64,000 bases of DNA from Microbacterium suaedae (GTDB lineage: Bacteria > Actinomycetota > Actinomycetes > Actinomycetales > Microbacteriaceae): the NCBI RefSeq assembly GCF_003254645.1, contig NZ_PNFD01000001.1, forward strand, positions 310,001 to 374,000, written 5' to 3'. A program made the position numbers and the translations under genes. Below the pieces are notes generated by a model. That model did no database searches and was not told the origin of the DNA. It worked only from the letters and a program-made list of their open reading frames with translations. Of the stretch, positions 42,586-51,944 are shown piece after piece; position 1 is the first letter of the stretch; the number at the start of each line of letters is the position of its first letter.

Positions 42586-45386
42586 ACCGTGTCCCTCCCC
42601 TGAGGCCCGAGCGCCCGCGGCACGAGACGAGCCTGCTCACGCGTGCGCCGCGTCGGGATCGCAAGCAGCAGCGCGGAGACAAGGATCGCGGCCTGGCCGA
42701 CCGTGATGGCCCACGCAGCCGCCGCTTCCGCGGTCGTGAGCTGCGCGCGCTCGGACGGGTCGGATCCGAGACGCCACAGCACGCCGCGGGGAGTCTCGCC
42801 GACGCGCACGAAGCCGCTGCGCTGATCCATCGATGCCTGCGCGGTGAGCGCCATCATGCGCTGCTCCGCGTTCGGTTCGGCGACCTGCAGCCGCAGGAGG
42901 ACGAACGTCACGCCTGCGTCGCTGAGCGGTTCGGTCACGGGTTCTGCACTTCCCGAGATGATGTCGCCCGCGACTTCGGCGAGGCGCTCGTCCGTCGCCG
43001 TGGGGACGACAGCCGATCGCGCGTATGTCGAGGCGCCGCTGAGCGTCTCGCTGGCGCCCCACACGACATCGGCCCCGACGGATCCGTCTGCGATCGGCGT
43101 GAGGATGAGCGTGCCCACCGCGTCGTCATCACGCGCCTCGGCCGTCACGTACGCGGGAAGGGTCGTCGCATCTCCGGAGTGCAGCGGCGTCGCTCCACGA
43201 TGCAGGGCCGTCATCTGCGGGACGACGGCGACGACGACACAGGCGACGGCCACGACTGCGGCGGCCGGACCCCAGCGGTGCGAAGACAGCGTCTCGAGCG
43301 CGATGGCCGCCGAGATCGCGATCCCCATCCACGCAAGGCTCAGGGCACTTCCGGGCCAGACAGCGACCAGCACCCCGTCGTTCGCAATCAGCTGCGCATG
43401 GACGGCCACGATCGCTGTCACGACACCGAGGGGAACGGCCGCCAGCGCGAACAGTGCGACATCGAGACGACGCGTGGCCGGAGCGAGCAGGGCGAGGAGC
43501 GCCGCCGGTGCGAGGAGAAGCGGGACCCACCACGTCGCCACCGGCGCATCCGCGGATCCGATGCCGAGATCGGCGAAGGCGCGGGACCACGCGGCGACGC
43601 CGTCGACGAATCCCGAGGCGACGACGCGTACGCCCTCGGTCGCGAACGGCACGGTCGCCCCGGGGTCGGCGAAGATCGCCCATCCGGTTCCCCGCGCCAG
43701 CTGCTGCCACACGAGCGGAGCGAACAGCGCGAGGGAGGGGAAGATGAGCCAGACGACGCGCCCGATCCCCCGGCGCGCGCGGACGATCGCGAAGACGAGA
43801 CCTACGGTCCAGAGGACGATGCCGGCGGGCACGAGCGAAGGCGCGCACGCGAGCACACCCGCAAGGAGCAGGGATGCGGCGCCGGCCGTCGTCCAGGACC
43901 GATGTGCGGCCGCGACGGCGAAGACGAGCCACGGGAGGAGCACGTGCACGAGCACGGCCGTCGGCCGGCCCTGCATCAGCGCGTCCCAGAACGGGGGCGC
44001 AGCTCCCCACAGCAGGGCGAGTCCGATGCGCGCCGCGCCCGAGGAGGCTACGCGCGTCGCCGCGAACCACCCGCCGGCGACGGCGAGCGGCAGCGCAAGG
44101 AGCCAGAGCAGCACGAGTGCGGCCGATGGCGCCGCGGGCGACAGCGTTCCGAGCAGTGCGACGACCGCCGCGAACGGATCCGCGGCGCCGACCTCCGCGA
44201 TGCCCTCCGGCCGCAGGCCGTACATCGCATCCGACCAGAGGCCCTGCACCGTGCGACGCAGCGGCAGGAGCGCTCCGCCTGCCATCGCGGGCCAGGTGAG
44301 CAGAGCGACGAAAGCGGTGACGCTCACGACGAGCGCGCCGAGCACCGTCCAGGCACCGCCGCTCGAGAAGAAGCGCAGCGGCGCGCGCACCGTCTGTCCT
44401 GTGTCGTCGGCGGCATGCTGATGCTCGCGCAGGCCCGCCCGGCTCAATCGGAGAGGATCCACCTGACGCCACGAACCCGTGCGGAAACGCCGCAGGCGCC
44501 TGCGCGACCGGACGATCGAGCCGAACCGCACCATCGTCGTGACAGCCGCCATCCACTCGGGCGCCACTCTCCCGGGCCGCTTCGCGAGGAGCGCGAGGAT
44601 CGTCGCCCAGAGCGCGAGAGGCAGAAGCAGAAGCCACTGCGCGGGCAGAGCGATGAGGGGCGCGTAGGCGAGGCGTCGGTGCAGACGCGCGACTCGCACC
44701 GTGTAGGCGCGGGCGAGAACGTGCTGAGAGGAAGGCACGACCGCGACCCTCGCCTCCGGCGCAAGAGCGACACGTCGACCGCCGAGGCGTGCGCGCACCC
44801 CCAGGTCGAGGCCCTCGTCGACGCCGAGAAGTGCGGGATCAGGAACAAGATCGCGCAGGACGTCCGCGCGCACGAGCATGCCGCGAATGTCGGCCCCGAG
44901 CACGTCGTCGTCGGTGTCGTGCTGTCCCTGGTCGTACTCTCCGTGCGCGAGTTCGATCGCGCGACCCGAGCGCGTCATCGTCACGCCGAACGACTCGATG
45001 CGGCGTTCGTCCCGCGCTCGGACGAGCTTCGGCGCAGCGAGAGCGACCGACGGCTGGCGCTCGAGCGCGGCCAGCAGCCGCTCGAGAGCCTGAGGCTCCG
45101 GTGCCGCATCGGCGTCGAGCAGCCATGCGGCGCGTCCGTCGGGAATACGTTCGAGCGCAAGCTCGACGGCGCCCGCGAAGGGGATCCGTTCGGGCGCATG
45201 CACTGCGATATCTGCACCCGACGCGTCGACAACCGCGTGAAGCGGCGCAGCATCACCGCAGACGACGACCGAAAGGCCGGCGATGGGTACGGTCTGAGAG
45301 CGCAACGCGGTGACCGCGCGCTCGAATCGCGACGAAGCCGCGGGGGTCGACCGTGCGACGAGCACAACGTGAACTGGGGCGGGCAT
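42582..45386 (-). CDS. Large membrane glycosyltransferase (GT2 domain plus multipass region)
   Basis: A 934-residue protein. The N-terminal GT-A/GT2 domain (about 1-235) has VHVVLVARSTPAASSRFERAV, AWLLDADAAPEP as the DXD-type site and GVDEGLDLGVRARLGGRRV as the acceptor-side acidic motif. The rest has about 12 or more hydrophobic helices with extracytoplasmic loops, as in actinobacterial polyprenyl-sugar-using transferases. The order whiB2, this gene, DUF5719, DUF3499 is a conserved actinobacterial block (Rv3256c-Rv3260c region). Donor and acceptor are unknown; a role in envelope polysaccharide synthesis is inferred. Confidence 0.88.
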   Translation of the reverse strand: MPAPVHVVLVARSTPAASSRFERAVTALRSQTVPIAGLSVVVCGDAAPLHAVVDASGADIAVHAPERIPFAGAVELALERIPDGRAAWLLDADAAPEPQALERLLAALERQPSVALAAPKLVRARDERRIESFGVTMTRSGRAIELAHGEYDQGQHDTDDDVLGADIRGMLVRADVLRDLVPDPALLGVDEGLDLGVRARLGGRRVALAPEARVAVVPSSQHVLARAYTVRVARLHRRLAYAPLIALPAQWLLLLPLALWATILALLAKRPGRVAPEWMAAVTTMVRFGSIVRSRRRLRRFRTGSWRQVDPLRLSRAGLREHQHAADDTGQTVRAPLRFFSSGGAWTVLGALVVSVTAFVALLTWPAMAGGALLPLRRTVQGLWSDAMYGLRPEGIAEVGAADPFAAVVALLGTLSPAAPSAALVLLWLLALPLAVAGGWFAATRVASSGAARIGLALLWGAAPPFWDALMQGRPTAVLVHVLLPWLVFAVAAAHRSWTTAGAASLLLAGVLACAPSLVPAGIVLWTVGLVFAIVRARRGIGRVVWLIFPSLALFAPLVWQQLARGTGWAIFADPGATVPFATEGVRVVASGFVDGVAAWSRAFADLGIGSADAPVATWWVPLLLAPAALLALLAPATRRLDVALFALAAVPLGVVTAIVAVHAQLIANDGVLVAVWPGSALSLAWMGIAISAAIALETLSSHRWGPAAAVVAVACVVVAVVPQMTALHRGATPLHSGDATTLPAYVTAEARDDDAVGTLILTPIADGSVGADVVWGASETLSGASTYARSAVVPTATDERLAEVAGDIISGSAEPVTEPLSDAGVTFVLLRLQVAEPNAEQRMMALTAQASMDQRSGFVRVGETPRGVLWRLGSDPSERAQLTTAEAAAAWAITVGQAAILVSALLLAIPTRRTREQARLVPRALGPQGRDTV

Positions 45387-45454
45387 GACCCGGCAAGCCT
45401 ACGGCGGGGCTGTGCACAAGACCTTCACTGACACGCCCGCCGCTCGGGCAGGTC

Positions 45455-45790
45455 TCAGGAAGCGCGCTGCTCCTGCTGCGCCCGCTTGAGACGGCGACGC
45501 TCGCGCTCGCTCAGGCCTCCCCAGATGCCGAAGCGCTCGTCGTTCTGCAGCGCGTACTCGAGGCACTCAGAGCGCACCTCACACGACTCGCAGATGCGCT
45601 TGGCGTCGCGCGTCGAGCCGCCCTTCTCGGGGAAGAATGCCTCGGGATCGGTCTGCGCGCACAGAGCCTCGCTCTGCCAGGAGAGCGCGCCGTCGTCTTC
45701 TGCGGGGGGATGCGCACCGGGGACGCCGAGGTCAACGGGGTCGACGAACCAGTCCGCCGGTGCCTCGGAACGGTAAAACGGTGCGGTCAT
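45455..45790 (-). CDS. whiB2: WhiB2/WhmD-type [4Fe-4S] regulator
   Basis: A 111-residue Wbl protein. A variable 35-residue N-terminus precedes the cluster cysteines C44, C67, C70 and C76, the GIWGG turn (88-92) and the basic SERERRRLKRAQ tail. The motifs LCAQTDPEAFFPEKGGSTRDAKRIC and NDERFGIWGGLSERERRRLK match Streptomyces WhiB and mycobacterial WhmD, which control septation with a WhiA partner. A GGGGGAG ribosome site lies 5 nt upstream. The 136-bp leader upstream contains AT-rich promoter-like sequence. Confidence 0.94.
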   Translation of the reverse strand: MTAPFYRSEAPADWFVDPVDLGVPGAHPPAEDDGALSWQSEALCAQTDPEAFFPEKGGSTRDAKRICESCEVRSECLEYALQNDERFGIWGGLSERERRRLKRAQQEQRAS

Positions 45791-45926
45791 GGTGCTCTCC
45801 CCCTTGGGCAGTCCCTCGTGATGGGTACCTTCCCTGGGTAATTACACCCGTGTGATTCGAGAAATTCAAGTCGCAGATCGTAGAGCGGTTCATCCGCGGA
45901 TTGAAGGTTTGACCGCTCTCGGCGTG

Positions 45927-47078
45927 TCACAAACCCGGCTGAGCGACGAAGACCTCCCCTGCGCCCGTCACCGACATCTCGCCTTCTTCGTCCGCGAGGA
46001 AGGCGGCACGCCCGGGAACGAGGCGCTCACTGCCGCCCCCTGCCGAGATCGTCACCTCCCCTGCAACGCAGAGCGCGATCGTCGGCCCGCTCAGCGCAAC
46101 ATCGGCCCGTTCGCCGCCGGCCACGATCGCGTGCAGCAGCCGGAAGTCGGCGATGTCGACGGGATACTCCTCGAATCCCGTACGACCCGATGAGGCCGCG
46201 ATGGGGAGGACGAGCGGCACAGGCCCCGAGCGGCGCTCGAGCACGCGCATGAGCTCCTCGACGTCGATGTGCTTCGGCGTGAGCCCCCCGCGCATCACGT
46301 TGTCGCTCGCCGCCATGATCTCGATGCCGAGTCCCGACTGGTAGGCGTGGAGCTGGCCGGCGCGCAGGAAGAGCGCCTCACCGCGCCCCAGCGTGACGAG
46401 GTTCATCAGCAGCCCCACGATGACGCCGGGGTCTCCCGGAAACTCGGCGGCGTTGCGGCGCGCGTTCGCGAGCTCGGCCGCAAACCTCGTCGACCTCGCG
46501 TCGGCGAGCGCCGCGATGATCTCGTCGACAACGTGCTGCGAATTGCCCGACAGGAGCCACCCGACGGCATCCGCGAGCGCGTCGTCATCGCGGATCCGCT
46601 CACGCAGCGGCGCCGCAGCGGCGCCGATCTCGGCGAGGAGCTCGCGCGTCGCAGAGACCTCGCGGAGGCCGCACAGCGCGACGAAACGATCGCTCAGCGC
46701 CACGACCATCTCAGGCTTGTGATTGTCGTCGATGTAGTTTCGCGGGGTGCCCTCCGCGATGTCACGCTCGGCTTCGAAACCGGCCTCGGCCTGTTCCTTG
46801 GTCGGGTGCGCCTGAATCGACAGCGAACGGGAGGCCGCGAGGATCTTGAGCAGGTACGGCAGGCGCCCTGCGGGCCCCACCTCGATGTCCTCGTCGCGAA
46901 TCCACTCGTCGAGCGTGCGCCCAGTGCCATCGTCGACGTCGGACGGATCGGCGGGATGGTCGCCGAACCACACCTCGGCCTCGGGACCGGGTGCCTCCTC
47001 GCGGCCTTCGAGCGCGGCGATGAGCGAACGCGATCCCCAGTCGAAAGTGCGCGGGGCGTTGGTCAGGCGTGCCAGCAT
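45927..47078 (-). CDS. manA: Mannose-6-phosphate isomerase, class I
   Basis: A 383-residue type I phosphomannose isomerase that interconverts fructose-6-phosphate and mannose-6-phosphate, feeding GDP-mannose and glycan synthesis. Zinc ligands are recognisable: Q89 and H91 in SIQAHPTKEQA, E123 in NHKPEM and a His in LHAYQSGLGIEIMAASDNVMRGGLTPKH. The C-terminal cupin-like part is present. It is preceded by TAGGCT 6 nt before its ATG and is divergent from the first polymerase gene of the polysaccharide cluster. No phosphomannomutase gene is in the window. Confidence 0.94.
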   Translation of the reverse strand: MLARLTNAPRTFDWGSRSLIAALEGREEAPGPEAEVWFGDHPADPSDVDDGTGRTLDEWIRDEDIEVGPAGRLPYLLKILAASRSLSIQAHPTKEQAEAGFEAERDIAEGTPRNYIDDNHKPEMVVALSDRFVALCGLREVSATRELLAEIGAAAAPLRERIRDDDALADAVGWLLSGNSQHVVDEIIAALADARSTRFAAELANARRNAAEFPGDPGVIVGLLMNLVTLGRGEALFLRAGQLHAYQSGLGIEIMAASDNVMRGGLTPKHIDVEELMRVLERRSGPVPLVLPIAASSGRTGFEEYPVDIADFRLLHAIVAGGERADVALSGPTIALCVAGEVTISAGGGSERLVPGRAAFLADEEGEMSVTGAGEVFVAQPGL

Positions 47079-47084
47079 GCGCCC

Positions 47085-47090
47085 AGCCTA
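47085..47090 (-). promoter_or_regulatory. Leaderless -10 element of manA
   Basis: TAGGCT on the minus strand, 6 nt before the ATG at 47078. It stands 32 bp from the divergent -10 of the polymerase gene, so the two promoters share their upstream region. Confidence 0.6.
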
Positions 47091-47122
47091 TGCGCCGCGC
47101 GCACCATTCCCGACGCGCACCG

Positions 47123-47128
47123 TAGTCT
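47123..47128 (+). promoter_or_regulatory. Leaderless -10 element of polymerase gene 1
   Basis: TAGTCT ends 7 nt before the ATG at 47136. Confidence 0.55.
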
Positions 47129-47135
47129 GAAGGGC

Positions 47136-48611
47136 ATGGCGCAGCTCTCTCGCTTCCCCGTCGCGCCCCCGCATCGCGCGCCCGAGCGCGAGGCCACCGC
47201 GCATCTCGCGCTGCGCGCGTACGCGACGTTCGTGCTGTTCTCGGCGCTCGCCTATTCATGGTGGTACAACCTGCTCGGCCCGATCGCCGCGGTCGCGCTG
47301 CTCAGCGCGACGGTCGTGGCAACGCTCGCCATCTGGGTTCCCAACCTTTCGAGGCGCCGCGGCGCCCAGGCGTACGCGTGGCGTCGCCTGCCCTGGATCG
47401 CGCTGGTCTACGTCGCGTTCGCGATCACGTCGGTGATCTGGTCCCAGTGGCCCGCCGCAACGGCCATGACCTGGGCAGTGCTCGCCGGCGTCACACTGCA
47501 GGCGCTTTTCCTCGCCGACATGCTCACGTGGGGCGAGATCGTCCGCGGTCTCGAGGTGGCCCTGCGCTGGATCATCGGCGGCTCCCTCGTGTTCGAGGCG
47601 TGGGTCGCGCTCGTCGTCGAGCATCCGATCCTGCCGAACTTCTTCCCCGTGTCGGGCGAACCGGATCCGCACTGGTATTGGGTGCGCGGCAATCTCTTCG
47701 ACTCGTTTCTCGTCGGCGATCGAGTGCAGGGCATCGTCGGCAACTCGAATCTCCTGGGAATGCTGTGCGTGCTCGCGCTCATCGTCTTCGGCGTGCGGAT
47801 GCGCATTGCGATCGTCGACCGTCTCTCGCGAGAGGTCGTCATCTCCCGCGCGGTGTGGATCCTGCTCGCGGTCTGGCTGCTCGTGCGGGCCGGATCCGCG
47901 ACGAGCGCGGTCGCGGGCGCCGTCGCGGGCGCCGTGCTGCTCGTGGCCCTCGCAATGCGACGACAGGCGACGCCCGGCGGCCGCACGCGCGTCTACGCCG
48001 TCTCCACGGGCCTCGCGCTCGCCCTCGGCGCGATCTGCTGGCTCGGATACGACCGGATCCTCGGGCTCCTCGGACGCGACGGTGACCTGACGGGGCGCGC
48101 CGACATCTGGGCAACCGTGATCGACCGCGCTCTCGCGCATCCCGTCATCGGCAACGGCTTCTCCTCGCCCTGGGTGCCGTGGGATCCGGCCTTCGACGGG
48201 TGGATCGTCGACCACCACATCTCGGTTTTCCAGGCGCACAGCATGTGGCTCGACGCCTTCCTCCAGCTCGGTGCACTCGGGGTCGTGCTCATCGCCGGCG
48301 TGTACGGATCCGCCGTGTGGCGCACGTGGTTCTTCGCGGTCGACCGTCCGCGCTGGGACGCGCACGACGACCGCGCCTACTCTCCCCTCACGCTCGTGCC
48401 GATCCTGGTTCTCTGGGCCCTCCTCGCACAGGGTCTCACCGAGTCGAACCCGATCATGCTGTGGGGCTGGATGCTCACGGTGCTGTTCGTCAGCAAGGTC
48501 AAGGTGACTCCCGAGCTCACCCACCCCGACCGTGACGCCGAGATCGGCACCCGGTCCCCGCGGCGCGGAATTCTGCGCACCGCCGACCCCGCCGTCCGCG
48601 CAGAGAGCTGA
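47136..48611 (+). CDS. O-antigen ligase/polymerase-like membrane protein 1
   Basis: A 491-residue multipass protein with about 10-12 transmembrane helices. The large extracytoplasmic loop is at about 320-380, with TGRADIWATVIDRALAHPVIGNGFSSPW, the Wzy_C/WaaL hallmark (pattern GR-x-W-x-G-G), and VDHHISVFQAHSMWLDAFLQLGALG with candidate catalytic His. Such proteins ligate or polymerise lipid-linked glycans outside the membrane. ATG at 47136 is supported by TAGTCT 7 nt upstream. The second polymerase gene begins 8 nt downstream. Confidence 0.9.
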   Translation: MAQLSRFPVAPPHRAPEREATAHLALRAYATFVLFSALAYSWWYNLLGPIAAVALLSATVVATLAIWVPNLSRRRGAQAYAWRRLPWIALVYVAFAITSVIWSQWPAATAMTWAVLAGVTLQALFLADMLTWGEIVRGLEVALRWIIGGSLVFEAWVALVVEHPILPNFFPVSGEPDPHWYWVRGNLFDSFLVGDRVQGIVGNSNLLGMLCVLALIVFGVRMRIAIVDRLSREVVISRAVWILLAVWLLVRAGSATSAVAGAVAGAVLLVALAMRRQATPGGRTRVYAVSTGLALALGAICWLGYDRILGLLGRDGDLTGRADIWATVIDRALAHPVIGNGFSSPWVPWDPAFDGWIVDHHISVFQAHSMWLDAFLQLGALGVVLIAGVYGSAVWRTWFFAVDRPRWDAHDDRAYSPLTLVPILVLWALLAQGLTESNPIMLWGWMLTVLFVSKVKVTPELTHPDRDAEIGTRSPRRGILRTADPAVRAES

Positions 48612-48619
48612 GGCGCGCC

Positions 48620-49966
48620 GTGACGTCGATGCGCCGCGCCGCAGCCGCTGCGATCGCCGATCTCCTGCGATCCGCGGCCTTCGCGCGAGCGTTCACGCTC
48701 ACGGCCCTCTCCGCTGCATTCCTCACGCCCGCGATCCACAGCGTCAACGGCATCGTCACTCTCTCCTCGATCGTCGCGGGGCTCGCGGCCGTCGGCATCG
48801 CGATCCTCCTGCTCCGCCGCGACGAGCTCTCGTTCGTCGGCTTCGCCCCCACGAGCCTCGCGCTCTTCGTCCTCTGGGCGCTCGCAAGCCTCGCGTGGAC
48901 GCTCGACGGCGCCCAGGGGCGCACGATCGCCGCATGGCTCTCCCTCGCCGGCTGGGCCGTCGTCGCCATCACGATCGCGCACGTGCGCGACACACTGCAG
49001 ATCGCACGTGCAATGGGCGATGTGCTGCGCTGGCTCCTGACGGTGTCACTCGTCGTCGAGATCCTCTCGGGGATCATCCTCGACGTCCCGTTTCCGACCC
49101 TCGGCGTCGAGGGCCTCATCAGCTTCGGCGGCCCCGTGCAGGGACTTTTCGGATCCCGGAACCTGCTCGGATTCGTCGCCGTGCTCGCCCTCATCACGTT
49201 CGTCGTCGAGTGGCGCGCGCGGGCCGTTCCCCGACACGTAGCCGTCTATTCGCTCGCGATCGCCAGCGTGCTCGTCGTGCTGTCCGGATCCCCGACGGCC
49301 CTCGTCCTCGTCGTGATGCTGCTGTTCGCGGAACTCGCTCTCGCGATCGCGCGCCGCACGCCGCGTGATCGGCGGCGGCGCGTCGATATCGCGGTCGCCT
49401 CCCTCACCGCCTTCGGTTTCGTCGCGGCCCTTGCGATGCACCGCCCGATCATCGACTTCTTCTCGGCGCGCTCGGGCTTCGCATCACGCGCCGAGCTCTG
49501 GAGCGAGACCATCTCGTGGGTTCGGCATCGCCCCATCAACGGCTGGGGACTGTTCGGCACGTGGGAGGACCAGCCGTTCCCGACGAACATCATCAACAAC
49601 ACCCTCGGCGTACCGAACGCCTCGGCGCTCAACGCGTACCTCGACGTCGTCCTCCAGCTCGGCTGGGTCGGACTGCTCCTCTTCGCCGCGTTCTCCACGA
49701 TCGCTCTCGCACGCGCCTGGCTCGCGGCCGCCGACCGGCGCTCTGTCGTATACGCCTGGCTGCCGCTGACTCTCGTCGCCCTCCTCGTCGAGTCGGCGTT
49801 CGAGAGCTATACCTTCAGCGACCTCGGCTGGATGCTCCTCGTCGTGTGCGCGGTGCGCGCCGGTCGAGAGCGATCATGGCGCACGCGTATCGATCCGACG
49901 GCGCCGATCCCGCCGCCATCAGCCGCCCCCGCCTCACCTCAGGACCGCCGAGGTTCCGGCGGGTAG
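48620..49966 (+). CDS. O-antigen ligase/polymerase-like membrane protein 2
   Basis: A 448-residue paralogue of the preceding protein, with a GTG start 8 nt after the previous stop. It has about 10-11 helices and the same periplasmic motif pattern: SRAELWSETISWVRHRPINGWGLFGTW, then NTLGVPNASALNAYLDVVLQLGWVGLLLF with an Asn where paralogue 1 has His. VQGLFGSRNLLGF parallels VQGIVGNSNLLGM of paralogue 1. Having two such proteins in tandem suggests two ligation or polymerisation steps, or one polymerase and one ligase. Confidence 0.88.
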   Translation: MTSMRRAAAAAIADLLRSAAFARAFTLTALSAAFLTPAIHSVNGIVTLSSIVAGLAAVGIAILLLRRDELSFVGFAPTSLALFVLWALASLAWTLDGAQGRTIAAWLSLAGWAVVAITIAHVRDTLQIARAMGDVLRWLLTVSLVVEILSGIILDVPFPTLGVEGLISFGGPVQGLFGSRNLLGFVAVLALITFVVEWRARAVPRHVAVYSLAIASVLVVLSGSPTALVLVVMLLFAELALAIARRTPRDRRRRVDIAVASLTAFGFVAALAMHRPIIDFFSARSGFASRAELWSETISWVRHRPINGWGLFGTWEDQPFPTNIINNTLGVPNASALNAYLDVVLQLGWVGLLLFAAFSTIALARAWLAAADRRSVVYAWLPLTLVALLVESAFESYTFSDLGWMLLVVCAVRAGRERSWRTRIDPTAPIPPPSAAPASPQDRRGSGG

Positions 49967-49970
49967 GCTC

Positions 49971-51944
49971 GTGACGGCCGTACGCGTCCCGCACGCAGGC
50001 CCCCGCCACATGAACCTGCCGGAGCTGCCACACATGCCGTTCGTCCTTCAGAACGTGGTCTTCCCCGCTGACCGCGACCCCGACCTGCTGTCGCTGTATC
50101 TCGATGCCGACACCTGGTCGACGATCGACGAGAAACCCGTGCGCGTCACGAACCACGCCCATATCGGCGACGTGCTCGGCCGAAACAGCATCCGCGTGCG
50201 CGCCGGAAGCCGCACCTCGTTCGCCAGCTACTTCAACGCCTTCCCGGCGTCGTATTGGCAGCACTGGACGAGCGTCCGCGCGATTTCGCTCACCGTGCGC
50301 ACCGAGGGGCCCGGCACGATCCTCGTGTACCGCTCGAACGGCTCAGGTGTGCAGCAGCGCCTCTACACCGCCGAGGTGACCGGCACGGCAGAGACGTCGT
50401 TCGACATCGCGCTCACGCAGTTCTCAGACGGCGGTTGGATCTGGTTCGACGTCGTCGCCGATCGCGAGCCCGTCGTGCTCGCCGGCGCGGAGTGGTCGAC
50501 CGACGCCGAACCGGTCCGCACGGGCAAGGCATCTCTCGGGATCACGACCTACAACAAGCCCGGCTACTGCGTCGAGACGCTCCAGTCCCTTGCCGACAGC
50601 CCCGATGTGCTCGCCGTCGTCGATCGGATCTTCCTCGTCGACCAGGGCACCGAGCGGGTGGATCAGCGGGACGAGTACCCGGAGGTCGCCCACGCCCTCG
50701 GCGAGCAGCTGCACGTCATCACGCAGCCGAACCTCGGCGGATCGGGTGGCTTCGCGCGCGCCATGACCGAGACGATGCGCCGCGAGGAGAGCGACTTCGT
50801 GCAGCTGCTCGACGACGATGTGCGCATCGAGCCCGAGTCGATCCGCCGCTCCGTGATCTTCGGCCGCTACGCCTCGAAACCGGTCATCGTCGGCGCCCAC
50901 ATGTTCGATCTGCTCGACAGGCCGCGCCTGCATGCGTGGGCCGAGGTCGTCGACGAGGAGCCGTTCATGTGGCGCACGCTCTACCAGGAGCAGATGCCGC
51001 ACGACTTCCGCGAGCAGAACCTCCGCCAGTCGCGGTTGCTGCACATGCGCATGGACGCCGACTACAACGGATGGTGGATGTGTCTCATCCCGAAGTCCGT
51101 GATCAAGGAGATCGGGCTCCCGATCCCCGCCTTCATCAAGTGGGACGACGCGGAATTCTGTCTTCGCGCGGACGAGGCGGGTGTCCCGACGGTGACGCTT
51201 CCGGGCGCGGCGCTCTGGCACGTGTCCTGGGTCGGCAAAGACGACTCGACCGACTGGCAGGCATACTTCCACGCCCGCAACCGCATCGTGACGGCGTTGC
51301 TTCATTCGGGTGCACCCGAAGGCGGGCGGCTCCTCCGCCACAGTCGTCGCGTCGACCTCAAGCACCTGATGATGATGCAGTACTACCCCGTCGCCCTCCG
51401 CAATCGGGCGCTGCGCGACATCCTGTCGGGCCCCGAGCACATGCGCCGTACCCTGAGCACGCGCATGCCCGAGGCACGTCAGCTGGCGAAGCGATTCCCC
51501 GAGACCGTCGTGCACCGGGATCCGAAAGAGGTATTGCACTCCCGACGAGGTCGCCAGGTCTTCGAGCTACGCGGTCGGCACGATCTCGACAATCCGACGG
51601 GCCTGCAGCTGCGCCTCTTCACGGCAAAGGCCCTGCTGAGCCACCTCCTGCGCCGCCCGGCGCCCGAGAACGTCGAGATGCCGGAGGTCGAGTTCGGCAA
51701 GGAGGATGCGCACTGGTGGCGCGTCCCCGCCTTCGACTCCGCGCTCGTGAGCGCCGCCGACGGATCCGGCAAACAGGTGTACACGCGTGACCGCGGGAAG
51801 TTCCGCGGCATGCTCCTCGATTCGATCCGCCTGCACCGTCGCTTGAAGCGCGAGTGGCCCCGGCTGGCGCGCGAATACCGTGAAGCGCTCCCCCGGCTCG
51901 TCGCTCAGGAAGAATGGAACGCGAGCTTCGAGGCCGACGCATGA
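49971..51944 (+). CDS. GlfT2-like galactofuranosyltransferase
   Basis: A 657-residue GT2 enzyme resembling mycobacterial GlfT2, which alternates beta-1,5 and beta-1,6 galactofuranose additions. An N-terminal beta-sandwich (about 1-180) precedes a GT-A domain with ASLGITTYNKPGYC, DQGTERVDQRDEY, NLGGSGGFARAM, the UDP-binding DDD at 281-283 (QLLDDDVRIEP), the acceptor motif KWDDAEF (390-396) and catalytic-site His417 (ALWHVSW). The start is GTG 49971; an ATG at 50010 is possible. It overlaps the GlfT1-like gene (ATGA at 51941-51944) and lies near glf, which makes its donor UDP-galactofuranose. Confidence 0.9.
   Translation: MTAVRVPHAGPRHMNLPELPHMPFVLQNVVFPADRDPDLLSLYLDADTWSTIDEKPVRVTNHAHIGDVLGRNSIRVRAGSRTSFASYFNAFPASYWQHWTSVRAISLTVRTEGPGTILVYRSNGSGVQQRLYTAEVTGTAETSFDIALTQFSDGGWIWFDVVADREPVVLAGAEWSTDAEPVRTGKASLGITTYNKPGYCVETLQSLADSPDVLAVVDRIFLVDQGTERVDQRDEYPEVAHALGEQLHVITQPNLGGSGGFARAMTETMRREESDFVQLLDDDVRIEPESIRRSVIFGRYASKPVIVGAHMFDLLDRPRLHAWAEVVDEEPFMWRTLYQEQMPHDFREQNLRQSRLLHMRMDADYNGWWMCLIPKSVIKEIGLPIPAFIKWDDAEFCLRADEAGVPTVTLPGAALWHVSWVGKDDSTDWQAYFHARNRIVTALLHSGAPEGGRLLRHSRRVDLKHLMMMQYYPVALRNRALRDILSGPEHMRRTLSTRMPEARQLAKRFPETVVHRDPKEVLHSRRGRQVFELRGRHDLDNPTGLQLRLFTAKALLSHLLRRPAPENVEMPEVEFGKEDAHWWRVPAFDSALVSAADGSGKQVYTRDRGKFRGMLLDSIRLHRRLKREWPRLAREYREALPRLVAQEEWNASFEADA

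Noticed and set aside
42486..45431. A 981-codon plus-strand frame opposite the membrane glycosyltransferase
   Set aside because: Low-complexity Arg/Gly/His translation, no motif, and fully covered by a well-supported minus-strand gene.
49964..49969. TAGGCT as a leaderless promoter for the GlfT2-like gene
   Set aside because: Only 1 nt separates it from the GTG start, so it does not fit the 6-7 nt rule. The gene is 4 nt after the previous stop and is probably co-transcribed.
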